The translations under genes and the position numbers were made by a program. Below are positions 5,850 through 11,700 of a DNA stretch of 13,155 bases, one piece after another; the stretch's first letter is position 1, and every line of letters starts with the position of its first letter. The stretch comes from an uncultured Candidatus Saccharibacteria bacterium. Its GTDB lineage: Bacteria > Patescibacteriota > Saccharimonadia > Saccharimonadales > Saccharimonadaceae. The stretch lies in contig CALIAC010000025.1 in assembly GCA_938041555.1 (NCBI GenBank), positions 1 to 13,155 on the forward strand, in the 5' to 3' direction. The notes under the pieces are model-generated. The model did not search any database. It was given only the letters and a program-made list of their open reading frames with translations, and was not told the DNA's origin.

Positions 5850-5895
5850 TCTATTCTGAGCAGTGTTTCTCTCAGATATTCTTGCTTATCCTCTC

Positions 5896-6678
5896 CTAGC
5901 GGCAGAACTGCATGGCAATGTAGTATTGATCGCCTTTTTGCGTCAGGCCAATGCCAGCTTTGTCGTAGTCGCCAGTAAACATGATCTTGTTGTGCGGTGG
6001 GGAATTGATCCATACATCCGTGGCTTGTTGCTCATTGTATGAGATTGGCACGAGCTCGAGAATCTCACCACTGGTGCGGCAGGTGTAGAGTTGCTTCAGG
6101 CGGTCGAGGCCACCATCGTGGCTGAGCTTATTAATCTGCGCATTGTAGGCCGACTGGGCGCGCGAGCTCGTATCGATCTGCTCGATACGCTGCACTGTGC
6201 CGAGCGAACGGGCTGCCCGCTCCTTGTTGACCGTCGCAAAGACGCGGTCAACAAACTCCGGCGATGGTGTGTTGGAGTTGGAGCTTGACTTATTGTTCGA
6301 TGGGTTGCTCTTTTGGGCGTTGCTATTCGAGCGCGTGTTCGAGCCAGACGAAGCGCCATTGGTTGCGGCTGGCTTTTGCTCAGCTGCTGGCGTTGGTGTT
6401 GGTGTCTCGCTGGGCTTCGAGGCTGGCTTGATAGCCTTGGGAGAAGCGTTAGAAGCGATGATTATCTTGATAGCTTGGTTGCGCTGGGCGAGTGTCTGCG
6501 CAGATGGCTGGTCGGATGGCGCTAATGCCTTGGCCATATGTCCACCGGTTGTTGCACTCGTTGCATTGTATGCAGGCGCTGACGAACCACTCTTTGGCTG
6601 GGCTGCTACGATGACGCCCGCGCCTGCGAAGACGATCATTGTACCAGCTATGCCATACACGAGTCTCTTCATACTCAT
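5896..6678 (-). CDS. Exported or membrane-anchored CAP (SCP/PR-1) domain protein
   Basis: The 260-residue protein starts with a basic MKRL and a hydrophobic segment (about 6-26), a signal peptide or anchor with no lipobox. Residues 27-140 are a low-complexity Ala/Pro/Thr then Ser/Asn linker. The C-terminal CAP domain (about 141-260) carries the candidate metal-site residues His187 (LSHDGG), Glu205 (SGEIL) and His229 (SPPHNKIM), followed by AGIGLT. Cys200 and Cys259 could form a disulfide, consistent with an extracellular location. CAP proteins are common in bacteria that live attached to hosts, but their biochemical activity is mostly undefined. The first ATG (6678) follows TATGCT by 12 nt; an in-frame ATG two codons on is an alternative. 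The stop is TAG. The terminator at 5822-5849 follows. Confidence 0.88.
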   Translation of the reverse strand: MSMKRLVYGIAGTMIVFAGAGVIVAAQPKSGSSAPAYNATSATTGGHMAKALAPSDQPSAQTLAQRNQAIKIIIASNASPKAIKPASKPSETPTPTPAAEQKPAATNGASSGSNTRSNSNAQKSNPSNNKSSSNSNTPSPEFVDRVFATVNKERAARSLGTVQRIEQIDTSSRAQSAYNAQINKLSHDGGLDRLKQLYTCRTSGEILELVPISYNEQQATDVWINSPPHNKIMFTGDYDKAGIGLTQKGDQYYIAMQFCR

Positions 6679-6690
6679 ACTACCCAGCGT

Positions 6691-6696
6691 AGCATA
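6691..6696 (-). promoter_or_regulatory. -10 box for the CAP-domain gene
   Basis: On the minus strand TATGCT lies 12 nt before the ATG at 6678, giving a predicted leader of only about 5 nt. No strong -35 box or SD was seen. Confidence 0.35.
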
Positions 6697-6817
6697 GATA
6701 TGACAGGATGTGAAATAAGATTTGTGAAAAATCGGCCCGCAACAGAGGCAAAAATCGTGAAAAATAATACGAAAAATAGCGCCAAAGCGCCAATATATTA
6801 TGTATAAACAAGGTTAG

Positions 6818-6862
6818 CTCACCACTCACCGGAATGCAGTGCACTCGACGGTGAGTGGTGAG
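6818..6862. terminator. Strong 14-bp hairpin after the small membrane protein gene
   Basis: CTCACCACTCACCG (6818-6831) and CGGTGAGTGGTGAG (6849-6862) form a perfect 14-bp GC-rich stem with a 17-nt loop. It begins 7 nt after the stop codon of the minus-strand gene at 6870-7232. The minus strand beyond it is not a clean T-run, so it may be a non-canonical terminator or an mRNA 3'-end stabiliser. The palindromic symmetry also allows a protein-binding site. Confidence 0.6.
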
Positions 6863-6869
6863 GGTGGAC

Positions 6870-7232
6870 TTATGAGGACACGAATGTGATGACTATCTCT
6901 TCACCTTCTTTCAATTGACCGAGGTCTGCTATTGCCTCGTTGATGCTGTTATTCATCTTTCTGAGGTTTTGTATGGTGCGTAGTATAGCGAATAAAACAA
7001 GTGCTGCAGCCAGGCTGCATGCATATACAATTCGCCATGAGATGCTGAAATGTGTCTCAGCCGCGATAATTTTGTCAGAAACAAAGACAATATTTGCGGC
7101 ATTTACTATACACCAGAGACTGAGTGAGATTACGCTACCCCAGTGATGCTGTCTAATATACTTAGGTAAGTACACTAGTGCGACACTAAAGGCGGTCGCC
7201 GATATAACAATCGCGAAGATATTGAGAGCCAT
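6870..7232 (-). CDS. Small three-helix membrane protein, hypothetical
   Basis: I do not recognise this 120-residue protein. It has hydrophobic helices at about 4-22, 33-51 and 65-84, followed by a polar, helix-prone cytoplasmic-type tail (85-107) and a short terminal strand (EEIVITFVSS). The start is secure: AGGAGG lies just upstream of the ATG, in a leader that begins at a near-consensus promoter (7287-7315). The gene is bounded by its own promoter and by the strong hairpin at 6818-6862, so it seems to be a single-gene unit. Composition is more AT-rich than most neighbours. No function can be assigned. Confidence 0.75.
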   Translation of the reverse strand: MALNIFAIVISATAFSVALVYLPKYIRQHHWGSVISLSLWCIVNAANIVFVSDKIIAAETHFSISWRIVYACSLAAALVLFAILRTIQNLRKMNNSINEAIADLGQLKEGEEIVITFVSS

Positions 7233-7254
7233 TGTAGCCTCCTAGAAAAGTCCG

Positions 7255-7280
7255 AACCCTTTGCGGGATTGCAAAAGGTT
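7255..7280 (-). promoter_or_regulatory. 5' leader hairpin of the small membrane protein gene
   Basis: On the minus strand AACCTTTTGC (7280-7271) pairs with GCAAAGGGTT (7264-7255) at 9 of 10 positions by Watson-Crick pairing (10 of 10 if a G-U pair is allowed), with a 6-nt loop. It would start at the predicted transcription start and end shortly before the AGGAGG. It may protect the 5' end or regulate translation. Confidence 0.5.
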
Positions 7281-7286
7281 AATATA

Positions 7287-7315
7287 TATATATCAATATA
7301 TGAGTGACCCGTCAA
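7287..7315 (-). promoter_or_regulatory. Near-consensus promoter for the small membrane protein gene
   Basis: On the minus strand TTGACG (7315-7310), a 17-nt spacer and TATATA (7292-7287) match the housekeeping sigma-factor pattern. The predicted start near 7280 gives a leader of about 48 nt. Confidence 0.7.
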
Positions 7316-7562
7316 GGTGCTCGCTCTGAATTTTAAGATTTTACTGATAGCAAACTAGTAAATGCCGCTTGTATATCGAGCCGAAAATGTTCTGGCCAGA
7401 TAATTCTATAGAGCTTTTCCGCCTACTTCGTCGCTGACCTCCAGATAGTTTCTTGTTCAATGTGCATATGGCGCTTACTCTGGGCCATCATGCATTGACA
7501 ATTTGCACCATGAAAATTGTAAGTGCAAGCGACCTTAGCGTGTTACTTCCTGCTCGATAGCG

Positions 7563-7568
7563 TATACT
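7563..7568 (+). promoter_or_regulatory. -10 box 7 nt before an ATG (leaderless)
   Basis: TATACT at 7563-7568 is followed by 7 nt and then the ATG at 7576, with no SD. The predicted transcript therefore begins at the start codon. Confidence 0.6.
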
Positions 7569-7575
7569 ATGATAT

Positions 7576-8019
7576 ATGAACTCCACGCCACCAGCCACCC
7601 TGCCTGCCGTTTTTTGCTCCTATGCCTTTACCGGTGAGGACGAGGCGGTGGTGCGGGCACGGATGCGCACAGTGGTGGCAGCGCTCGAGCAGGTGGGCTG
7701 CGCGGTGTATTGCAATCTCTTCGACCCAGCCTGGCCTAGCTACCATACGCCAGGTGAATTCATCCGCCGTGCGCTGAGTGTGCTGCCCCAGTACGATATG
7801 GTACTCGTAGTCCAAGCATCGCCGCGGCGCAGCGAAGGGATGCTTATGGAGGTGGGGGCGGCGCTAGCGCTGGGCAAGCCAATCGTCCTGGCGCAGCACC
7901 ACAGCGTGGGTCAGCAGAGCTACTTGAGCGACCAGCTCATCGCCACGCGGACGGAGGTGTGGCATAGCGAGGCAGAACTGCCAGCGGTGGTGCAGCGGCT
8001 GGTGAGTAATGATAGTTAG
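7576..8019 (+). CDS. Nucleoside 2-deoxyribosyltransferase-like protein
   Basis: This 147-residue protein has a Rossmann-like pattern. A first strand with FCSYAF (13-18) and a GED turn is followed by a long helix. A second strand ends at NLFDP (47-51), and a third, DMVLVVQASP (74-83), leads to SEGMLMEVGAALALGKPIVL (86-105). The last stretch matches nucleoside 2-deoxyribosyltransferases, in which the Glu of the E-x-G-x-A-x-A-x-GKP segment (Glu92 here) is the nucleophile. Relatives move or hydrolyse base-deoxyribose bonds in salvage or clean-up of nucleotides. The fold is shared with TIR and SLOG-type domains, so an NAD- or nucleotide-binding role without transferase activity cannot be excluded. 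The frame is intact and probably leaderless. It ends at TAG just before the rplU promoter. Confidence 0.7.
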   Translation: MNSTPPATLPAVFCSYAFTGEDEAVVRARMRTVVAALEQVGCAVYCNLFDPAWPSYHTPGEFIRRALSVLPQYDMVLVVQASPRRSEGMLMEVGAALALGKPIVLAQHHSVGQQSYLSDQLIATRTEVWHSEAELPAVVQRLVSNDS

Positions 8020-8030
8020 ATATGCCAACT

Positions 8031-8059
8031 TTGACATCCGCCGCCGTCTCTGCTACAAT
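8031..8059 (+). promoter_or_regulatory. Strong rplU promoter with extended -10
   Basis: A perfect TTGACA (8031-8036), a 17-nt spacer and TACAAT (8054-8059) preceded by TGC (8051-8053) form a near-consensus promoter. The start near 8066 gives a leader of about 27 nt containing AAGGA (8083-8087). Confidence 0.85.
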
Positions 8060-8092
8060 CAGTCGGAAGTATTAATAATTATAAGGAATCAG

Positions 8093-8398
8093 ATGAAAGC
8101 AGTCATTCAGCTTGGCGGCAAGCAGTATCTCGTCGCCGAAAAAGAGACCCTCCTGGTGGACCGCCTCCCGGACGGCACAAAAGCGCTCGAAGCCGATGCA
8201 CTCCTGACCATCGATGGCGAGACGACCACCGTTGGTACGCCGCACGTTGCAGGCGTTAAGGTCAAGGCCGAGGTCGTAGAAGCGCTCGTCAAGGGCGACA
8301 AAATCCGCGTCATTCGCTACAAAGCCAAGAAACGCGTCCACAAAGAGCGTGGCCACCGCCAGCAATACAGCCGCATTATGATCACATCGATCAAATAA
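8093..8398 (+). CDS. rplU: 50S ribosomal protein bL21
   Basis: This 101-residue protein is bL21 of the large ribosomal subunit, which binds 23S rRNA near bL20. It begins MKAVIQLGGKQYLV, the family's usual N-terminus, and contains GDKIRVIRYKAKKRVHKERGHRQQYSRIMI near the C-terminus, with the conserved basic K-x-K-K-R and GHRQ segment. The frame is open from further upstream, but the ATG at 8093 is the correct start because it has AAGGA at the right spacing and lies downstream of the strong promoter. In many bacteria rplU is followed by rpmA (bL27). Here a terminator and a hypothetical gene follow, so rplU is a single-gene unit. The stop is TAA. Confidence 0.97.
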   Translation: MKAVIQLGGKQYLVAEKETLLVDRLPDGTKALEADALLTIDGETTTVGTPHVAGVKVKAEVVEALVKGDKIRVIRYKAKKRVHKERGHRQQYSRIMITSIK

Positions 8399-8434
8399 TC
8401 ACGTAATCACGGTGTATTGAGCAATAGCAACAAG

Positions 8435-8461
8435 AAACCACCCAACTGATGGGTGGTTTTT
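8435..8461 (+). terminator. Intrinsic terminator of rplU
   Basis: AAACCACCC (8435-8443) and GGGTGGTTT (8451-8459) form a perfect 9-bp stem with a 7-nt loop, followed by TT. It lies 37 nt after the rplU stop. Confidence 0.85.
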
Positions 8462-8494
8462 GGCATAGCAAAGACATGTTCTTGATTTGATCGG

Positions 8495-8544
8495 TTGACT
8501 TTCAGAGAGAGAGAGAGAGCATTATAGGTGTCATAGTATATAAC
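8495..8544 (+). promoter_or_regulatory. Probable promoter containing an (AG)8 tract
   Basis: TTGACT (8495-8500) resembles a -35 box. It is followed by an AG dinucleotide repeat of 8 units (8504-8519) and then TATAGG (8523-8528), at an over-long 22-nt spacing. A second -10 candidate, TATAAC (8539-8544), lies just before the CAGAGG preceding the ATG at 8561. Confidence 0.45.
8504..8519 (+). repeat. (AG)8 dinucleotide repeat
   Basis: Eight uninterrupted AG units lie between the candidate -35 and -10 elements of the gene at 8561. Such tracts are prone to slippage. Confidence 0.9.
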
Positions 8545-8560
8545 ACAACAGAGGTATACC

Positions 8561-9154
8561 ATGGCACATGAGCAGCCCGGAACAAACAATCAAGAGAAAA
8601 TCGCTACGGTAGGGCAGTTTGCTGAACGGCTCTCCAAGGAGGAGAAGGCACAGGCAGCGGCAGATTTTGACGACTTAGTGCAGGAGACGCTGCTGCAATT
8701 TGCTGGTGAAGCGAATACATACGATCACACGGTTCTCACTGACCGCGTGAAGTCGAGTGTCTTGCTGTATGCAACACAGGGTGAGAGAACGGTCACAATC
8801 CTGACCGAATCGACAACACTAGACGATGGCACGCAGGACCGAATGATTAGCCTTAGGGAGCGGGGTGGCGACAGTTTTCGCTATCATCTTGAGGATGGTG
8901 TGGTGCGGCGATTTGATACACGGCAGGGGAGCGAATCTCAGCGCAAAATACCACAAGAATTGACCATTGGCAGGAATCTGCCACCAGAGGAAGCATACGA
9001 GCGCACGCTTGCAACAGTAGATCATCTCAAGAACGAACTAGCGAACCAGAAACTCGAGCGTCAAATGGGCATCAACGACCAACCAGTCGACACGCATGAG
9101 GTAGCCCAGCTACGCGAACTGATCGCCACGGCAGAGTACAGGGAGCTATATTAG
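8561..9154 (+). CDS. Hypothetical soluble protein, possible relative of the 5032 product
   Basis: I do not recognise this 197-residue protein. No signal peptide or membrane segment is visible. Residues 17-51 are helix-prone and acidic. Residues 63-120 are strand-rich, with VTILTE (78-83), RMISLRERGGDSFRYHLEDG (94-113) and RRFDT. Residues 141-197 are again helical, with a likely amphipathic segment at 146-168. The middle part resembles residues 118-137 of the protein at 5032, and the order of secondary structure is similar to that of the protein at 9270. The ATG is preceded by CAGAGGTA, as at the NADAR gene. The upstream promoter contains a slippage-prone AG tract. The stop is TAG. Frame length supports coding; the role is unknown. 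Confidence 0.7.
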   Translation: MAHEQPGTNNQEKIATVGQFAERLSKEEKAQAAADFDDLVQETLLQFAGEANTYDHTVLTDRVKSSVLLYATQGERTVTILTESTTLDDGTQDRMISLRERGGDSFRYHLEDGVVRRFDTRQGSESQRKIPQELTIGRNLPPEEAYERTLATVDHLKNELANQKLERQMGINDQPVDTHEVAQLRELIATAEYRELY

Positions 9155-9203
9155 AATTATTCTGAATATGGTATAAAATTGTTCATTTGTTCACCTCTGT
9201 TAT

Positions 9204-9233
9204 TTGCATGCAGCTATGCTTGTATAGTATGCT
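9204..9233 (+). promoter_or_regulatory. Candidate promoter for the 9270 gene
   Basis: TTGCAT (9204-9209), an 18-nt spacer and TATGCT (9228-9233) would start transcription near 9240, giving a leader of about 30 nt with AGAGGG before the ATG at 9270. Confidence 0.45.
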
Positions 9234-9269
9234 AAAAGAGAAGTATATCTAACACACAGAGGGAACAAC

Positions 9270-10043
9270 ATGACATACAACACAGCACCCTGCGCGGGCG
9301 ATGCTTTGCGTCGCACGCCATATACAGCCAATACTGACGCTGAGTGTGCACCACCAGGCCAGCACGAGCAGCCGGGCTTATTGGCTGAGCAGCTCACCGC
9401 AGTCGTCCAGGATGCTATTACCACTCAGTACAGAAGTGCGCGCCGACGTGGTGCGGCTGACCGGCAGCGCTACGACGGTGGTGAGGTGCGCAGTGTATAC
9501 TTTGGCCACAAAACTGATAGTGGGCAGCGCCTCACCCTGAGTGCCCGGGCTGCTTTGGATAAAGATGGCCGGGTGTACGACCCGCATATTGTTATCTATG
9601 AGGTGGATAAATATGGCGCGTATGCTGGCGCAGTGCGGTCGTATTATCTCGACACGCCTAGCCATAGCGATGCATCGCTAGCTGAGCCACAGGTATTTTG
9701 CTATGAGTATGATTATACCAAGCTAAATGATGCATTTGTACCAGTAAAGAAGGTGCATCCAACAGAGGTAGATAGCCAAGAACTGGCCGATGTGTGCGCG
9801 TTACTGCAGCAAGCAATAGTCCAGTCGCCGGAGCAGTACGCGCACCAAGAACTCGACGAAGTAGATCGTATGCTGCGACCCGAGCGTTGGTCGCTACCAT
9901 CTGTAGATGCGGTGGGACAGATGGGTCAGCGTGCGCTGCAGCTAGCTGGGTCATGCTTAGCGCTGCTTGGCAAAGGCAAGCGCATACCCCTCGCTTCGCA
10001 CATGAGTGAGCTGGTACGCGGCGGCGCGAGCGATGATGTGTGA
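9270..10043 (+). CDS. Hypothetical soluble protein overlapping prmC tail to tail
   Basis: I do not recognise this 257-residue protein. It has no clear signal peptide; the N-terminal 35 residues are polar and contain two Cys. Residues 37-60 are helix-prone, 73-128 are strand-rich (RSVYFGHKTDSGQRLTLSAR, then HIVIYEVD and VRSYYLDTP), and 165-235 are helical. The layout recalls the hypothetical proteins at 5032 and 8561. An AGAGGG precedes the ATG at suitable spacing. The final 28 codons (9957-10043) lie antisense to the end of prmC, so the C-terminus (from about LLGKGKRIP) may be a read-on extension after loss of an earlier stop. The stop is TGA. Coding is likely; the exact C-terminus and function are uncertain. 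Confidence 0.65.
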   Translation: MTYNTAPCAGDALRRTPYTANTDAECAPPGQHEQPGLLAEQLTAVVQDAITTQYRSARRRGAADRQRYDGGEVRSVYFGHKTDSGQRLTLSARAALDKDGRVYDPHIVIYEVDKYGAYAGAVRSYYLDTPSHSDASLAEPQVFCYEYDYTKLNDAFVPVKKVHPTEVDSQELADVCALLQQAIVQSPEQYAHQELDEVDRMLRPERWSLPSVDAVGQMGQRALQLAGSCLALLGKGKRIPLASHMSELVRGGASDDV

Positions 10044-10796
10044 GTGCTGGCAGGGGTCGGCCTCGAGGATGAGTAGGCCGCTGGGCGCGAGCCATTGCTC
10101 CGTCTGGGCAAGGAGGGTAAAGATGAGCGCCAGCCCATCATCCTTGGTAAAGAGTGCCAGGGCTGGCTCGTGCGCCGTCTCGCGGTCGTCGCGCTGCCAG
10201 GCGGGATCGACGTAGGGGAGATTGGCAAGAATGACATCATAGCGCTGCTGCGCTACCGCGAGGAGATCACTCTGGATGAATTTAACAGAGGTAGCATCAT
10301 GCTGCTGCGCGTTGCGCTGAGCGATGGCAAGGGCCTTGGGGCTTATGTCGTACGCATCAACTTGGCATTGTGGAAGCTCGAGCTGTGTTGTGATGGCGAG
10401 AATGCCGCTGCCAGTGCCAACATCGGCAATGGTGCGCTGCGTGGGCTGAATGAGCTGCAGCAAGAGGGTGATCATCTGCTCTGTCTCGGGCCGAGGCACC
10501 AGCACCGCGGGCGAAACGACGAAATCGCGCCCATAGAATTCTTTGTGCCCCACCAGGTAGGCCAGTGGCTCATGCCCAAGACGCCGGGCAAGGAGCTGCT
10601 CCGCCTGCATGTGTTGCTCGTGCAGGAGTGTGCTATCGCCATGGGCATGGAGCCAGTGCCGAGGTTGCTGCAGCACATGGCTTAGCAAGAGCTCACTATC
10701 GAGCCGGCTGCTGGCAATACCAGCCGTCCGCAGCTGGGCAGCTGCCGCAGCCAGCCACACATCGACAGAGGTAGGTGAAGGGGGTGAGTGACGCAT
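9957..10796 (-). CDS. prmC: Peptide chain release factor N5-glutamine methyltransferase
   Basis: PrmC (HemK) methylates the Gln of the GGQ motif in release factors RF1/RF2 using S-adenosylmethionine. The N-terminal helical domain (1-80) contains SRLDSELLLSHVL. EPLAYLVGHKEFYGRDF (76-92) and VLVPRPETE (98-106) are family signatures. The SAM site is ADVGTGSGILAI (124-135), with YDIS at 149-152. The substrate Gln-binding motif reads ANLPYVDP (191-198), NLPY instead of the usual NPPY, a variant I associate with CPR genomes. The frame is open to ATG 10817, but I choose ATG 10796 because TATAAT lies 6 nt upstream of it, within the longer reading frame. That gives 279 residues and a leaderless mRNA. 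The end overlaps the convergent hypothetical gene by 87 bp. The stop is TAA. Confidence 0.93.
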   Translation of the reverse strand: MRHSPPSPTSVDVWLAAAAAQLRTAGIASSRLDSELLLSHVLQQPRHWLHAHGDSTLLHEQHMQAEQLLARRLGHEPLAYLVGHKEFYGRDFVVSPAVLVPRPETEQMITLLLQLIQPTQRTIADVGTGSGILAITTQLELPQCQVDAYDISPKALAIAQRNAQQHDATSVKFIQSDLLAVAQQRYDVILANLPYVDPAWQRDDRETAHEPALALFTKDDGLALIFTLLAQTEQWLAPSGLLILEADPCQHSHIIARAAAYQLTHVRSEGYALAFAKQR

Positions 10797-10802
10797 TAAC
10801 GC

Positions 10803-10808
10803 ATTATA
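10803..10808 (-). promoter_or_regulatory. prmC -10 box (leaderless)
   Basis: On the minus strand TATAAT (10808-10803) is followed by 6 nt and the ATG at 10796. It lies inside the longer reading frame that begins at 10817, so that upstream ATG should not be transcribed from this promoter. Confidence 0.65.
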
Positions 10809-10919
10809 TTGTAGCATAGTGGGCGATGGTGTAGATGGGGGTGATAATGATTCTATTACACACTAATACGTTGCTACGGTTGGTGCTCTACTGCATTGCT
10901 CTTGATCTCCTACGCCCTC

Positions 10920-10949
10920 TTGCTTTCTCGCCCCATTCTATGGTACTAT
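10920..10949 (+). promoter_or_regulatory. Candidate promoter of the rplC operon
   Basis: TTGCTT (10920-10925), an 18-nt spacer and TACTAT (10944-10949) preceded by TGG form an extended -10 promoter. The start near 10956 gives a leader of about 130 nt before rplC. Confidence 0.5.
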
Positions 10950-10956
10950 GGTAGCT

Positions 10957-11088
10957 GTAATTTATTACGTAATAGCAACTCATCCCAGGACGAATTGGTA
11001 AGTCTTGGCCAGCGGAGTGTGTAGCCACGCAGCGCTGGTGTCAAGATACTGCTAGTCGCCGGGGATTTTACATGGGAGCAAGAGGGCA
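10957..11088 (+). promoter_or_regulatory. Leader of the rplC operon with palindrome and hairpin
   Basis: The leader contains a perfect 12-bp palindrome, TATTACGTAATA (10963-10974), and a hairpin closed by CCAGCG (11009-11014) and CGCTGG (11033-11038). AAGAGGG precedes the rplC ATG. In E. coli the S10 operon leader is the target of feedback by L4; whether this leader serves L4 is not shown. Confidence 0.4.
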
Positions 11089-11700
11089 ATGAAAGCACTT
11101 CTCGGTACCAAGATTGGTATGACCCAAATCATCAGCCAGGATGGCACGACGATTCCTGTCACGCTTATCCAGGCTGGGCCTGTCGCTGCGACTCAGGTCA
11201 AGTCCGTCGAGACAGACGGCTACAACGCAGTGCAGGTGGCGTATGGTGCGGGTAAGAACCTGAGCAAGGCCGTGGCTGGGCATGTGAAGCCAGCCGGTGT
11301 CACCCCGAAGCACATTCGGGAATTTCGTGTCGACGACCTTGGCGATGTCAAGGTGGGCGACACATGGAGCGTTACGGAGTTTGCGCTCGGCGATGTCGTG
11401 GATGTCACGGGCATCAGCAAGGGTAAAGGTTGGGCCGGTACGATCAAGCGGCACAACTTTAAGCGCCACCGCAAAACCCACGGTGGTAAGGGTAACACGC
11501 GTAAGGTCGGTTCGATCGGTAGCATGTACCCACAAAAGATTTTCAAAGGGAAGCGCATGGCAGGCCAGATGGGCCACGAGCGCGTCACCGTCAAGAATCT
11601 GACGGTTGAGTTTATCTCGGCTGAGGACAACTTGATTGGTGTCAAAGGCGCTGTCCCAGGCCCCAAGAAGGGCTTAATTATCCTAGGAGGTGCTAAGTAA
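11089..11700 (+). CDS. rplC: 50S ribosomal protein uL3
   Basis: uL3 is one of the first proteins to bind 23S rRNA in large-subunit assembly and reaches toward the peptidyl transferase centre. The 203-residue product begins MKALLGTKIGMTQI. It has the globular segment around residues 70-110 and the central loop GISKGKGWAGTIKRHNFKR (about 105-123). GSIGSMYP and the highly conserved FKGKRMAGQMGHERVTVKN (about 149-167) follow. The length is standard. AGAGGG precedes the ATG. The TAA stop shares its last base with the rplD start (TAATG), so the genes are translationally coupled. It is the first gene of this cluster, with no rpsJ (S10) in the 270 bp upstream. Confidence 0.98.
   Translation: MKALLGTKIGMTQIISQDGTTIPVTLIQAGPVAATQVKSVETDGYNAVQVAYGAGKNLSKAVAGHVKPAGVTPKHIREFRVDDLGDVKVGDTWSVTEFALGDVVDVTGISKGKGWAGTIKRHNFKRHRKTHGGKGNTRKVGSIGSMYPQKIFKGKRMAGQMGHERVTVKNLTVEFISAEDNLIGVKGAVPGPKKGLIILGGAK

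Larger units (their letters stand above)
7233..7575. other. Intergenic region with promoter, leader hairpin and inverted repeat
   Basis: These 343 bases hold the minus-strand promoter and leader of the small membrane protein gene on the left and the -10 box of the deoxyribosyltransferase-like gene on the right. A 7-bp inverted repeat, ACAATTT (7498-7504) and AAATTGT (7514-7520), overlaps a lone TTGACA (7495-7500). I see no convincing gene in 7320-7560. Confidence 0.55.

Noticed and set aside
7376..7560. A frame with one internal TGA (reading KMFWPDNS...FRLLRR, then PPDSFLFN) that might be another UGA-interrupted gene
   Set aside because: It is short, lacks a start and family motifs, and has a stop soon upstream. 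Evidence is too thin to tie it to the MazG-like case.
10095..10685. Plus-strand frame opposite prmC, with an internal AACAGAGGTAGCATCATG that closely matches the sequence before the NADAR ATG
   Set aside because: prmC is clearly the coding strand there, and the translated antisense shows no domain. The initiation-like match is probably coincidence.
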